A DNA stretch of 64,000 bases from Sialis fuliginosa (GCA_961205875.1 OY540821.1:13578001-13642000); one strand, 5' to 3'; positions 12,523 to 26,374 are shown, counted from the stretch's first letter. The notes: generated from the letters alone by a model not told the origin. Made by a program: numbers and translations.

Positions 12523-14299
12523 TTTAAGAGAGTATAATATAAAATATAAAATAATGTTTTGCTGGTTGTATATAAAAATATCAAAGCCAAAAACCACAAA
12601 AAGTTATATAAGTTAGTGTTTTATGTTCCACCTAGTCTATTTATCCAATTTATTAAGGTCGTTTTAAGAAAATATCACTTCATCGAAAGATGATCTAAGT
12701 ATAACCTAATAATTTCAAACAACTCATCTAACAAATTTATCCTACTGGAAACAAACACGAGATCAACAAAAAAAGGAACAATGACCTTAAAGAAAGGAAA
12801 ATGGAAAGAGAAAGAAATGACATTCATTATCTTTTACATCAGAGCAAACCCTTCCTTTTCTCGGTGTCAAAATGAGTGAAAATGTGACAACCGTAAATAT
12901 GATTATGGAGGAAATATAAAGTAACAATTTTGATATTCATTTGACAGAAATCTAGAAAACAAACATATAGATTTCCAACACGTCCGAACTTAAGTCGAAA
13001 AATAAATATTATTTGGACCTGCTTCTAAATCGAAGTTTCGTGATCTTAAGGTGATATAAGAGATTACGTTCGGTAAATTTTTATATTACTTACACAATAG
13101 TAAATACTATATTCTATTAGTATAAATTGTACTTTTTATGAATTGACTTTTATTTTAAAATATATGGCACGAACTCAGTTATTTGTTTTATTTTATTTTA
13201 TAGAATAAGATTCAAAAGATAAAATTGTGCTTTTAGAATTTAGTTTTATTTTAAAACAATGGTTTGAAAGTCTGGGAGAAGTTACCTTTTTACTCTGTTA
13301 CTTTAGATAAGTGGTACTAAAGCCGTATCTTATTTATCGTTCACATACCTGGACACTGTTATGCACTTATGTATCAAAGCACACAACTTTTATTCTTAGA
13401 TTTCAACGTTTTTGATACGCGCAAAAAATACATTTGAGATTTCGTTGTATATTTTTTTAATTGAAAAAAGTAATTGGGCGTTTCCAATAATTATTGTTTT
13501 TGTTAAATTACAATTTTCATCTTGTAAACTTAATAACTCAAAAATGATATTCTGTGGGGTGATACATTAATGCATTACAAAGTCCATCTACAGCACTATT
13601 AAAGTTTGAATTAAATTTAAAAATGGTATAAAAACAATGGGCAGGTGAAAAACAGTTTTACGATTTTTTTCGTTTGTGAAACGAAGATTTTATTAATAAT
13701 AAAACGTTTTCATATTTAAATTCCAATCATTTGATACCTTTACATGCCGGGATTGAATTTAAAAAAATATGGAATCCCATTTGCCACTCTTGAAATGCGT
13801 CAAAAACTATAATTTATCTACCATTTACTATAATTATACCAAACCTCAGCTTTCTAGATAAACACATAAGTATTCCATTATTTCGATTTTCGTATGGAAC
13901 ACTAAAAACGAAAAATTGAACAATAACCGTATAACAATATTTAATAATGTTGTTAAAACATAAGTTTATATCAAATATATCACCATTTTAACCTATATAA
14001 TGAAACAAAATATCCGACCATAACTAATATTTCATGCTTAAAGTATAAAAACCCCACCCAAACTCAATTTCGTTTCTTTCGAGAAAAAAGTGAAAATATC
14101 AAACCCATTATGGCGGGAACCCTTCAAACAGATATAATACTGTAGATAACAACATAATCAAGGGAGAACAATATCGGGCAGCCCGTTTCATCAGTTTTGT
14201 GTACGGCAATAATGATGAATAAAATATAAGCCAAGAACGTCCTAGCTATTTGTGAAACACCTCGCACAATCGCTACAATCTTATCCGATACACGCTCAG
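12523..14299. other. Gene-free AT-rich stretch
   Basis: No gene assigned. A 42-codon frame at 14094-14222 on the plus strand (ending FISFVYGNNDE) sits in slightly GC-richer DNA but is too short to separate from chance. Confidence 0.5.
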
Positions 14300-14330
14300 G
14301 TGGGTGTGTGTATGTGTGTGTGTGTGTGTG
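14300..14330. repeat. (TG)n microsatellite, interrupted
   Basis: About 30 bases of TG units broken by GGG and TATG. Confidence 0.9.
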
Positions 14331-15096
14331 AAGGGTTTGTATACATGTATATTAAAGCAGAGGTAACCAATCGATGGGCAATGCTTCGCATCCGGAACAT
14401 ACGATATTTTAGCGGATACAATACTGCAAAATAATTCGACCTAAATCGATATTTAGAAAGATATTATGTAAATAAGCAATCATGAAAAAATTCCGAGTCA
14501 AGATTTCAGCGGAATTTTTTGCAGTTCTAATTAATTACTTTACGTGCTACGAATAAAATCTATGTACATTATGTAAACTGCAATCAAATTATCGGTATAA
14601 TTTCTATTCGAAAACAAACATTTTTTTTTAAATTAATTAATTACTGAATGAATAAATTTAAAATAGTCTAGAGAAATACAGAACTTTTCTGAATTTTTCA
14701 GATCCATCGATCTAAACCAGAGAAAGCATGCAGACCATGAAGTAACGTTTTCCCAACCTAAAGAATTTCAATAAAAAAGATATAATTTTTGATAAAAAAA
14801 TGATAACCATTTATTTCGTACTTTTAAACGAGCAATAAATATTATGTCTTATTTTTAATAATATAGTCTGCCTTAAAAGTATTAATTTTAACCCCTTAAT
14901 TTTTTTTCTTACATTCAAACTGGAACGTGTATGTATTCGTATATAACTATGTATTGTACATATACATATGTATTACATTATTCATGTACAAGAAAAACAT
15001 TTTTAAAGTTCTTTTTCCATTTCCATATTTCAATTGTATGATTTACAAGATATAAATGCTTTTTAAGTATTGCTTCTCATACTTTAAAAGTAAACA
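14331..15096. other. Gene-free AT-rich stretch
   Basis: Nothing recognised. ACATATGTA-like words are frequent. Confidence 0.55.
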
Positions 15097-15339
15097 TATA
15101 CCGGGTGTACTAATAAAACATTCCAAATTTTTACTTTATTATACTTCTGAAAGTAGGTAAGTTACTTAAAGAAAAACTTATAATACTATGATACTTTTGG
15201 TGTTCCTAAGCTTTTTTAAATAAGAACTTATATATTTTTACAATGATATTGCCCCCTTCAAATTGATTAACTTTTGTTTGTAAACAGGTTAATTTTCGAA
15301 ATAAAAATTTGTGACTTTTTATTTTGAACATCCTGTATA
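15097..15339. mobile_element. 243-bp element with imperfect inverted ends
   Basis: The left end TATACCGGGTGTACTAATA and the inverted right end TATACAGGATGTTCAAAATA agree at about three quarters of positions over 20-odd bases. The TATACAGGGTG-type start is common in insect non-autonomous elements. There is no coding capacity. TSD is unclear because both ends lie in TATA-rich flanks. Confidence 0.45.
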
Positions 15340-18300
15340 ATATGTTTGTACATATGTATACACAAAATCCTAAAAATATAAACACAAAAAATACGCAATG
15401 CTCAGAGAATACATCTTTCATTATGTAAATTTTGTAACCATCATTTTAAAATAAATACTTTTTGAAACACAACATACATACATTATTTATAGGATCTGTA
15501 AATATCATATTTGATGAAACCGTATACAATATTTTTTTATGTTTGGCTTAGAAAATGATTTTATGAAAATCTCTTTGTAATAATTATAAAGCGTAGTTGA
15601 CGACTTTTATATTTACTTATTTTCATTTTATGTCCTCACAAAGTTTACATCATAATTCGTAATTTCATTCTACATAGAATAAAATAATCCAGTATGTTGG
15701 ATAAATATTTCTGCTAAAAGAAAATTTCAAGAGAAAATTTCATAACATTCTTAATTACAAAACATAAAATTAATTTACCTTATTTAATCTTTAAAACAGA
15801 TTAAAAAATAAATTAATTGTACTGTTAGCAAATGAGGACAGTAATACTATAAAAAATAAAAACTGTAAGGCGTTGGTGGAATATCTTCTTCATCTGGCCC
15901 AAGCACATCTTGAATTAGCTTTTCTTGTAATAGCCACTTTTAGAAATTGCAAATCCAATGTACTTTTTTTCTACTACATAGAACAAAATGCGTGAACGAA
16001 GTTTACGGTTTTATTGAATTTTAATTTTTCGAAATAGAACTGAGTCGATAACATTTCAGAAAATTAAAATATGTACAATATTTCTATAAGTTTTTAAAGT
16101 TTTAAATTAAAAAAATGTATCAATTTAGATTTTTTTTCTGGGATTATCTTAGGATTTTAGTACATATTTTTTTTCAAAATTACCTACCCTTCCAGAATTT
16201 AGACATTTTAAGTTTTAATTTTTTTATTGCTGTAAATTCGTTGATATTATGTTTTACTGAACTGTATCTACTAAAATATTTAATAAATAAAATGTTAACA
16301 AAAATAAATTTTAAGGTTGGAAACAAAAGAACTACATACAATGCTCTTAAATCAGTTAAATAAGATTTATAAGAAATGTAATTTCACATGCGCTTTTAAA
16401 AATATTACAGACAAGATACATTATACAAATAATTCAATTTGTCTCTTCATCTAAAACAGAATTACATACAACACAATGTGCATAGTTATGGATCTAGATA
16501 TTTTTATTTTATTCTGGTTTTGATATATTATATGCAAAATGCCGACTCGTGGAACATAATATAACAGAAAACAAAGATAAACTTTTGATATATGAATAAA
16601 TTATAAACTTTTTATATGATTTTTTGATATATATTCGTGTAGAATAATACAGATGGGTTACTTTTTTCTGGGATTTTATTTTAAATATACTTGCAATAAT
16701 AATGAATATCATATTAATTTTAGTCCAATAGCTTTAGGGTTTCACTACGAAAAAATTCACAAGTAGCTGAATTTTTTTTGTACCTATACACTTTTATTTT
16801 GTCTCTATAAATAAGGTGTCCAAATTCTAATCGATTCGTTGAGAGTATATTTTTTTACAGCTCATAAAACGTGCTAATAATTAGTATGGATAATTCGTCG
16901 TGGCTCCTTCTTTATAAAATCTACTCTCAAATATATTAAAATTCGTTTAATTTACTGCACTAATTGACTTACCATTTATAAGATATTTTTCAGAGATATA
17001 AGTTTTATTTTAAATAATACCTAAATCTATTTCCATATGTTGGGAGTTGGGTCGACTCACACATACTTTGTATTAATAATTATTAGGAACATGAGCATAA
17101 AGAAATCCTGAAAACGGTAATGTCTTCACCACCACATTGGCACGACTCATTTAATATACCCCATTGTTGAAAGCGAGCCATCTTGAGAATAACCTTCACC
17201 GGTTTTATGTTCTACACAGAGCCCGCAAAAACGCGTACAGTTATGACAGGGTACTTATAACTACGACAGGGACGTAACTACTAAACTTATTTTACTTTCA
17301 ACCTTAACATTTATTCAAGGGAACCTTTATTAAGAAGGTATATACCAACAAGTACGTGGGTACTAGATCTTTCACTTTTAAATTGAAGAATGCAGATACA
17401 AATTATATGTTAAATGTTAACCAAGGAATATCCCGCTCCTTGTTGTTGTCCTATGTCGCCCAATGAAGAACACAACACTAAGGAGCTCTCTGAAGAGGAA
17501 ATCATACAACAGACATGTAAATTATGAAGAAAACATTTTCTTATTTTATTTATCAATTTGTCATTTATCGTATCACTATCATGAATATTTAAGATTTAAA
17601 AAAAATATTGTTGATTCTGATACCCCACTTGCCTAAGTATATTATATGAAATATGACCCCCCTCTGGATATTTTTCTAAAATTTGTGCGTGTATATTTGA
17701 GGTTAAAGTTTAAAATTTCAAGTTTACGATTACATTTGATAAATAATTTTTCTACGGCACTGGTGAAACACATTTCGGTCACTACAAGTGCCTGTTCTTC
17801 GGACAAAGCACCATAAGGACTTTATTCGTTAAACATATTGACTTAATTTTCGTGAAACGTTCATTAATGCAGCTACTTTAACAACGCTGTTTTCGTTTAA
17901 TTGTATCTAACAACGTCTGCAGAAGACCAACTGGGTACATGCACAAGATGTAAATATTGACCTCAGCTGTAGGCCATTTAAACTCCCATCCCCTTGGGTC
18001 CATAAAATCGTTTCATAAAAATTACAACAGATGTGTTGAGAAGAAATTTTTTATAATTTATTTGTTCAAATTAATTTTAGATTTGCATTGTGTATTATTA
18101 AAAAAAAAATGTTAACTATTTCCGGTAGAACCGGAAGTTGTAGTAAAATTACATACAAGAATACATGTGTTTGGATTCTGGAGATCTTAAAGGGTAAAGG
18201 TTAATCAATCAATTGAGTTAAGCCAATTTCCTATCAAAACCAACAGTATTTATTTGACACTACGCGAAGAAAAGTAAAAAAAATGCAATGTGGATGAACA

Positions 18301-21204
18301 TATACTTTTATCTGTCAAAAGATATATAATTATTTACACTGAATACTGATATAATATAGGTATGTATATCATATATTTTCGTGAACAGACTGTAGCTGAA
18401 TTCGAGGAACGAATAAGCACCACCAAAACATATAATTAACAATATTTAACTATATAGAAACTAATATTTATCTTTATATATTTGTAACAACATGTTACCG
18501 CCAAAGTCTCAGCTCCAAAATACGCAAAATTTATATAAGCATACTAATAAGGTGTAATCATAAGTTAGGGTCTGGGAGCCGTACAAACTGTGGAGCTAAA
18601 ATATAGCCTTACCCAATTAACAATTGTATGTATAATTATTTCATTATTTATTATTCGAATGGTTTGTTCCATTCGTGCCTTACGGGATTTTCTATATATG
18701 TATGTTAATTATTATAATTATAAAGTAACAGCCACATGTGTACATTGTTTAGAAATAATAAATAAAATAACTAACGCACAGTGTGTTTTATAAATTTATC
18801 TATAATATATATATTTAAATAAAATTATTTAACGATTTTATCTTTGTAGAAATTCCGAAAAACTTCCAAGCAAAATTAAAATAAAATGAGTCTACTAAAA
18901 TCGCGAAATTATGTATTCACCAAAATTAAAAGATAATTTGCCAAGGCAAAGTTTGTACAAAATTTTCTTATCGATATAAAAGAGAATGCTCATTACACAG
19001 ATTAAATAAAAACTCGACAAATAAATACAAGATAGTTATATTTATTTTGTTATTGGAATTTTTATAACATATTGAAAAGTCACATTTTTGTATTTTTTTT
19101 TTAAATCTTTCGTTAATAAAATTAAGCAAAACTTGTAATTTATTGATTTTTAATATAAATTTAGCAATAAAATGCATTTTATGAAGAACTTCGTTTGAGG
19201 TCGTAAAACTGTTTTATTTTATTTCATGAAAATGTATTCCTGTAACTAAATTATAGCTTGAAAAGCAAACACTTTTGGAACAAAAATAAAGTAAAACGTT
19301 TTACAGATAAAATATTTTTCTACCACATTTTTCGGTAAAAAACATATTATAAGAAAGAGCTTTTAAGAGCATGCAAAACAAAATCAAATTTATTTAAAGA
19401 ACCCAAGCATATGGAATGCAAATAAAAAGCGAAATATGCATTTTTGTGCGTAGATTTATTGTTCAAAAATATTTTTTATTAAATATTGGTTTGATCTTTT
19501 CAATTTATAACTAATTATATATTGTATTGCAAATATAACATCATAATACCTAATTGTAAATATTTACATTTTCAGAAGCACACTCCAAAGATAATAAAGT
19601 CTTCTCATAATTAAGGTACATATAATATGGAGAATATCGTAGTGTCACTTAAGTATTTTCTAATTGAATATATTTCAAGACAGCGAGCTTTTAAAACCCT
19701 ACATTACGAAATTATATTATTTACATGAACAGCAGAACACGCCACTGACAAACAAAGATACGCTGCGTACGCTAAAACAAGGCGCTAATAACAAAGAGCG
19801 TTCTATTGCTACCGAGGCGTCCTCTTAGCGAAAAATCTCTAACGCAAGGAGGGTCACGTCCAACCTTAGAATGAAGAGGACACTCGGGTGATTTGGTAGA
19901 GTGAGCAGTGGAGGAAAGGCCTTTTATTACACTTATCTGTTCTGATTAAAAACGAATTAGAAAATTCTTTAAATGGACGATGAAATGCAATGTGTACAAG
20001 CCGGTTTCAGTTTGAAAAGTTTGTAAGAAATATAATGAGTGCTTTTTATATTTTTTTACGCGTAATTGAATTTTGTTGAAGAATATTATGTAGGTAGAAA
20101 ATTTTTATTAATAAACCTAGATTATAACAAGAAAAATTATACAAATATTGAAGAAACGGTATAATATTTTATACAAAAAAAATATTATGAACTCAACAGG
20201 TAAATGAGGGCCTCGTGAGAGATAATAACAAAAAAAAAAGATAACAAAATTTTGATGTTTTTTTTTTTGATATATTTCTAATATTTTTTTCAAAGGGAAC
20301 TTAAAATGTGTAAGTACGGTTCTGTATAAAATCAATTTTCTAATTATAATAAATTAAATGAAAAGAGTACAAACAAAAAATCTATCGTTTTTTAAAACTT
20401 TTAATTTATTCCGAGACAAGAAAATTTACAACTATTTCTTGCACTATCAAACAATACTTTTAATTACATGTTACTTTTTATCGTTCGAATTTCAACATGT
20501 AAATCTTAATTAAAAATCTTAATTGTCTTATATAATGAAAATTTAAAGTTATCTATAGTAGAATAAATCTTTAATAATAATCGTAATTAAGATTGTCAAT
20601 TGTATTCCAATTTTAGCTCTGTTTAAAATTTAATATGCTTATTAGAGAAATTTGTTATAGATTTAATTTCGAAAATAAAATGAAAACAGGTATAAGCGTG
20701 ATTTTAATTTTATTTTGAATGTAATATTCATTAAAAAATGTTTTTTGATCATGAAATTAAAATTTTAATTATAGTAATCAACAATTATATAGTGTAAAAA
20801 TTATCTATTAATAATTATAATTGATAATATCTAAAATAATTTACATGTGTGTTTGAATTTATAATTTTGAAATTTGATTAAATATTAAATGTTAGAATAA
20901 TAACAAATATATTTAAAACTAGATTATTAAATCTAAAAATGATTTAATTTCTCAAAAACGAATTATCTCTCATATACTTAAGTAGATACGTCCATTGTAA
21001 TGTGTAATGAAACATAGGAAAAATAAGTTTCATCAAATTCTAGTAACAGTTTATTACTCAATGCTTTGAGTATGTCAAATGTGATAATACAGACAGACAC
21101 ACACACAAACACCTGATGTACTAATTCGAGAAATCCGCAGGTAGGTAAAATATACAATCTCCAAAAACAATCTAAATTCAAATCAGACCTAGGGTGTATG
21201 TAAT
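15340..21204. other. Long gene-free stretch
   Basis: Nearly 6 kb with no supported gene. GC-richer patches at 17041-17300, 17401-17520, 17741-18000 and 19740-19930 carry no frame that stands out. No paired repeats were seen. It could be intron or intergenic DNA. Confidence 0.5.
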
Positions 21205-21224
21205 TTAAATTCATATCAATATTC

Positions 21225-21312
21225 CGTGAGTCTCGCGTGCGAAAACGTTTAACTGTTGTCCAGAATCGAACCCGTGTCAACTGGGAAATGTTTTTGTCAG
21301 CACGCTCTTCAA
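21225..21312 (-). ncRNA. tRNA-like remnant (SINE head or decayed tRNA)
   Basis: Read on the minus strand, GAAGAGCGTGCTGAC is followed about 20 bases later by GACACGGGTTCGATTCTGG. This places an excellent RNA polymerase III B box (GGTTCGATTCT, complement of 21262-21272) at tRNA-like spacing from a D-arm-like segment (GAGCGTGCTGAC). The 5' half of the A box and the acceptor stem are not tRNA-like, so an intact tRNA is excluded. A tRNA-derived SINE head or an old tRNA pseudogene fits. A 117-codon minus-strand frame overlapping it is not considered coding. Confidence 0.42.
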
Positions 21313-22189
21313 TATGTAACACTATTATCAAAATCTATACTGGACATTGATTAAGTAGATTAAAATAATATATTACTAGTACGAAATTGAGTAGCCACAT
21401 TTTAAATTTTTATAATACACTTCTCTATAAGGTAACGTCCATAAACCGCTTAACGCTTTTTTATTGAATTTTTTAATTATTTAATCTGCATTTTGTTCTA
21501 AATAATATTTATAAATTAAAAAAAATATTTCAGCATGTATTAAAGATTATAATAAATATGAGTTAATCGTCCAATAATGTTTTGTATGTTTTTGTATGAA
21601 ATAATGTAACGTACCATTTGAAAATGACCCCCTACCCCCATGTAACTATAGAGCAATATCCTCTATTAAAAATTACTTCCCTATTTTCGGAATATGAACA
21701 CAATTGTCAAAACGTATCGGTTTCTCCAAATATATACTACAGTATTTTCATCATTTTACCTTTATACTAGAAAAATAAATTAGAATAGCAGTAGAATACA
21801 TTTTCTATTCTAAAAAAAATTGATTCAAGATAAATGTAAAAGAAAAACAATATAAAATAATTATTAAATTATGTTTTCCAATAAGATCTTCATAATTTAA
21901 ATTCTTCGCCTACACTAATTTACGAACACAAAATGAAAAATTACGAAAAAACAATTTTGTTAAGGACTGCACGTTTTATTTTCCAATAAAGTAGGTAGAT
22001 GTACAATATTTTAATTTTTCACATTTGAATATTGCATTCAATATTTTCATATTAATTAAGGAAGTTTGAATAGAAACACGATTTAAAGAGAATACTCATT
22101 TTCTGAAGCAGTAGGTACTATTCACCTGAGATGTAATTAAAGTTTACATATTTTAATAAATTACCTTTGAAGTTTATTAAAATATGATA

Positions 22190-22497
22190 TTAAAATATAT
22201 ATTAATATATAAAAACGTTGGTGCGTATGTATGGCCTGAACCACTGGAAGTATCGACGCCATATTCACACCATATGTTCGTTTGGTGGTCCGTTAGGTTT
22301 GTCTCTTTTTTGGACCCGGAAGGTGGCGCTGGAGTCGAGATATTTACAAAAATATGTATTTATGGTCAGATTTTTAAACAAATTATTTTTGGACAGAACA
22401 ACGTTTGCCGGGTCAGCTAAAACAACAATTTCAACCCTCCGTACGTGACAAGGGTGAAATATTAACTCCTGTGTAAAGCCGGGACTGGTCTGCTAGT
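22190..22497 (+). mobile_element. Helitron-like non-autonomous repeat
   Basis: A TATATATTAATATATAAAAAC start, a GC-richer body with GGTGGTCCGTTAGGTTTG, then GAACAACGTTTGCCGGGTCAGCTA near 22390-22415 and a final GGTCTGCTAGT at 22487-22497. The TATATATAAAAA start and the ...GGGTCAGCTAGT / CTAG end recur in insect Helitron-like repeats as I remember them; a second 5'-type fragment lies at 44631. The exact 3' end is ambiguous between 22415 and 22497. Two overlapping frames here are incidental. Confidence 0.45.
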
Positions 22498-22499
22498 TG

Positions 22500-23445
22500 T
22501 TATAGGTTTAAATATATGAAAATAGTTCAGAAATACAAAAATATAGGCAAACAAATTTAAGTCAATTCAATGAGATAATAAATAATACAAATTAAAGTTT
22601 ATAAGATAACATTTAATTGAGCCTTTATATATAAAATATGGTCAATCCCCTCCCTCCCAAGTTACTTTTTTTTATATATTTAATTTTTCCAAGAATTCAT
22701 AACAAGAAAAAGAAACTTTTTTGAAAACTTCGCAATAAAGTTTACCAATTTAAATTTCACTTGTAGAATTTAATTTAGATATTACATTTCAAACAACAAA
22801 AACCCTAAAACATTTAATTCACCTAATCGAATTTCATTTATGAAACAAAAAACCATTCTGTGTCACAAAACGGTAAAGATATAAAAGTTCTCTGCTTGTT
22901 TTCGGACTTTCCTTGTGGCCATATTTCGCTGTTCTCAGCGTCATCGCCCTACGTAGTGATACAAATGATACTAAAATAAATTGAATAATATTACTATTTT
23001 ACTTTCAGTTTTATGTTTTCAGGATTTCTTTTGCTTTTTCGCACATTCAAACTGTTTATTTAATGATACTTTCACCAACAAATGAAGATTGTTAGTTAAA
23101 TGGAAATAATACCCAATATAGTATCTACAATAAACGGTATTGAATAAATTCTAAAAAGTTGTAAAAATGTAGTAAATGTTAAAAAATATACGGGATGAAT
23201 AAAATTATGGAATATTGTTTTTATTTTCTAAAATATTCATTATTAAAAAAAAATATTTCTGTTTTTAGAGATATTATTTCCTATGTATGCAACTATCAGT
23301 TACGTTGATATAGTAGCCAACTCTTTTTTTTTAATGAGAACATATCTTTCTTATTAATTATATGAATAGATTTTATTTTCTTGAATACAACTCTGTATTT
23401 ATAAATTTTGAGAAAAATTAACTTTTATAATCTCAGATCACATCA
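22500..23445. other. Gene-free AT-rich stretch before the palindrome
   Basis: No gene seen. ATACGGGATGAATAAAATTATG at 23189 resembles a transposon end and may mark the left boundary of the element that contains the palindrome. Confidence 0.4.
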
Positions 23446-23523
23446 CAAACCGTTCTCGAGATATAGCCTCACAAAGTTTTAGTTTTTTCAAATTTTTGGA
23501 GAAAAAAGGCCAACTCTTTTGAA
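23446..23523 (+). repeat. 78-bp unit, direct copy outside the palindrome
   Basis: CAAACCGTTCTCGAGATATAG through TTTTGGAGAAAAAA to CTTTTGAAC. The same unit recurs directly at 23709-23797 and inverted at about 24055-24145. The outer copy ends exactly where the palindrome starts. Confidence 0.85.
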
Positions 23524-24326
23524 CACTCTCAATTATAAAACTATAATACCTCTACGTTTTATTTTCTTGTATTTTAGTCGATATTTGTATGACGAGTTGA
23601 AGTTCACTGCAGGAAATTTCACTAAAAAATTCAAAATTTTTTATTTAGTTAAAAGTATGTTTATTGTATAGAAAATGACGTGAAAAGTTGTTTGTTTCAA
23701 ACCGCAGGTTTGTATCTCAAACCGTTCTCGAGATATAGCCTCTCAAAGTTTTAGTTTTTTCAAATTTTTGGAGAAAAAATGCCATAACTTTTGAACGTGT
23801 GGTCGGAATTGATTTTAGTTGACGGATTTGGAATCAGCGAGTCAAAATCTATATAATGACATGTATTATACCTTAAAACTCGAAAAAAAAAATTTCGCGA
23901 AAAATCGAAAAAATTCAAAGGGGTATACCTTAAAAAAACGTCGATTTTTGACCAAAATTTTTTTGTCGGATTTTAAAGTGTTATACATGTCATTATATAG
24001 ATTTTGACACGCTGATTCCAAATCCGTCAACTAAAATCAATTCCGACCACGCGTTTAAAAGTTATGGCCATTTTTCTCCAAAAATTTGAAAAAACTGAAA
24101 CTTTGAGAGGCTATATCTCGAGAACGATTTGAGATACAGACCTGCGGTTTGAACAGTTCAACTTTTCAAGTCATTTTCTATACAATAAACATACTTTTAA
24201 CGAAATCAAAAATTCGAAATTTTTTAGTGAAATTTGCTGCAGTGAACTTCAACTCGTCATAGAAATATCGACTGAAATACAAAAAAATAAGACGTAGAGG
24301 TATTATAGTTTTATAATTGAAAGTGT
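23524..24326. repeat. About 800-bp near-perfect palindrome (foldback)
   Basis: The left arm starts ACACTCTCAATTATAAAAC at about 23523. The right arm ends GTTTTATAATTGAAAGTGT at 24326. Pairing is nearly continuous inward through GACGAGTTGAAGTTCACTGCA, TAAAAGTATGTTTATTGTATA, the 78-bp unit, GACGGATTTGGAATCAGCG and ATATAATGACATGTAT, leaving a loop of roughly 30 bases around 23912-23938. Small differences between arms (for example GTGTGGTCGG versus CCGACCACGCG) show that it is not a simple sequencing reflection. A 62-codon frame across the centre is a by-product. It has no transposase; a foldback-type transposable element is the likeliest identity. Confidence 0.92.
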
Positions 24327-24743
24327 AAATTAATATTAAATGCTATTTTCGATTTTTGGTTAAAATGTTTTTAAATTATTCATTAAATGAAAACACAGAT
24401 TTGTATTAGTTTACCCATAAAGTAAGGGAAGCACTGCTTCCAAGGACGCTTCGCCGCTGCTTTGTAAACCACTAATAAATCATATCGTGTATAAAAAAAA
24501 CCGTAATAAACAAAACTACCTGCTTCACCCAATCAGACTTCAAAATAAAATATAAAAAATGAGTGAAAATACGTTGAAAATGAAAGTATTTGTTTTCTAC
24601 ACTCATTCGGAATTCTAGAGTTTGTCCGTAAATTACATACAAATATAAAAACTATATGTGAGTGCAAAGTTTGCGCGACTCGTTTTATGATGTAACATAT
24701 ATTAAATCCCCATAAACATTATAATGTCAGCAGAAAAAAGCAG
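24327..24743. other. Gene-free stretch
   Basis: Mostly AT-rich. GGAAGCACTGCTTCC at 24429-24443 is a 15-base hairpin-like inverted repeat beside a small GC-rich patch. No function assigned. Confidence 0.4.
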
Positions 24744-24935
24744 GTGCTGTTTACCGACTTGATCAACAAAAAAGTTACTAACAGAACTCACATCTGGCGA
24801 AAAAGTAAACGCGTCTCTATCGCAGAGGCCCGGGCAATTTATTCGGAACGAAGACAAAACAAAGGATATCGGAGGAAAATTGAAAACACGATGAGAAGAA
24901 AACATTCGGTCATCAGAAAAAAACCATCCTATTAA
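24744..24935 (+). other. Weak candidate terminal exon, basic peptide
   Basis: A frame of 63 codons in GC-richer DNA, starting right after an acceptor-like AAGCAG and ending in TAA. The peptide is strongly basic, with clusters such as WRKSKRVS, RRKIENTMRRK and VIRKKPSY. No domain is recognised. The length is within chance for this window, but composition and codon variety are better than average here. A minus-strand frame overlaps it. Confidence 0.18.
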
Positions 24936-25393
24936 CCGCGAAATATTTCATCCATACATAGTGACAAAATAAATAAGGTTTCCATATATCTTGTATTTAC
25001 AAAATCAGTCCACGTTTTTTCTTCTTCCCCTTCTCGGCAACAGTTATATGTACCGTAAAATAGATTGATCTTATTTCCGGGATGGATAATTGTTATTAGA
25101 AATATTACTACTAATTTACGGAAATATAATAATTAATTATGTATTTCATATTATACTTATCATACATTAATATATAGATACTCTATTTTTGTCAAGCAAA
25201 GTAATAAATAAGACAACCCAGTGGCGTAGATATTTTTTATGCCATATTTAAAGTACCTACTCATAATTTATTTTCCACTTCTGATGTCTAGACATTCTGA
25301 ATTTCAATGACATATTTAATTAAATAAACAATTCGTTTTAAAGTCATTTTCAGTTTTCTATTTACATTGTTTATTATTATTATATTATTTATG

Positions 25394-25580
25394 AAATAGG
25401 GACCGATATTACCCGGGGGTTTAAAAATATAAACTGCTCAGTTATTTTGAACCGAATCTTATAGCACTTTTCGAGATTTCAAGGAACAATTTGGTACAGG
25501 TTTTATCAAAATCGGTCCAGTAGTGTTTGAGATTACTTCGGTCAAATACACAAACTTTCTTTATGTAATATTATTATAGA
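25394..25580 (+). mobile_element. RTE/SINE-like 3' tail
   Basis: Contains ATCAAAATCGGTCCAGTAG, then TTTGAGATTAC, then ACACAAACTTTCTTTATG and TAATATTATTATAGATT. This order is the familiar 3' end of a very widespread insect non-LTR (RTE-like) or related SINE family. No reverse transcriptase frame remains. A weaker relative lies at 56280-56345. Family assignment is from memory of the motif order. Confidence 0.5.
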
Positions 25581-26374
25581 TTTATATTAACAATATATTT
25601 TATTTTCTGAAAATTACTAGAACCTATATTAATTAATATCTATTATTTTAAAAGTAACTTATTTTTATGTCAATTCGTTGTAAAAATATTATTACGGAGA
25701 AATTTAATAAAGTACGTCTTTATTAATATTTTCATAAAATTTGCTTTTGAACATAAAAATAATTACTATCTTCATAAAACAGTGAAGAAAGGCAATGTTC
25801 TTATAATATTATAGGTGTAAAATAGAAAAAAATAGTGGCGCGTAATTGGGGTAACTGTATACAAAGACAGATCAAAATTGCTTGAATAGTAAAAAAAGGT
25901 CCTCACGCATTCGAATACCTATCTAAAAAAATATGTATTTTTTTATTTTTTTAAGTCCCCAACTTTCATAACGCGCTACTGAAAAAAAGATCACAATTTG
26001 ATAACAAAAATTAGTTAGGTGTTTCAGTTCCTGAAAGGCCTATTTATGTTATTCAACACGAAGTAGGTACGTTTATCTTCATCACCTTTACTCCAATTTG
26101 AAAATCTGTCAACAACATCGAGCCACACATCTAAGAAAGTACGTTTTAATTAATTTAATACATTTGCAGAATTACAGCCGGCTATGAAATACGGTCATGC
26201 CATGATTAATTAAGCAAATGGTTACAGACAAAAGTAAATTGAGTATGCGAACAAAATCTCAAATCAATAAACCGTGACGTGTGCCTAAATAAACATGTTA
26301 TCTAAATTACAAGTTACTTGTGTTTGTGTGTGTGTTCGTGACAGTGATGATACATATAATAATACAGAGCCGTA
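25581..26374. other. Gene-free AT-rich stretch
   Basis: No gene or repeat recognised apart from short A/T runs and a GTGTGTGTG word at 26324. Confidence 0.5.

Noticed and set aside
12141-12527. 128-codon plus-strand frame, the longest in the window
   Set aside because: AT-driven composition, overlaps a hAT-like start and a repeated-word cluster, and the length is within chance for this composition.
20978-21331. 117-codon minus-strand frame
   Set aside because: Covers a tRNA-like remnant and a CACACA tract; composition is not protein-like; chance length.
22184-22448. Two overlapping plus-strand frames
   Set aside because: Lie in the Helitron-like repeat and are open in two frames at once.
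23819-24007. Frame across the palindrome centre
   Set aside because: Product of the inverted repeat; no independent coding signal.
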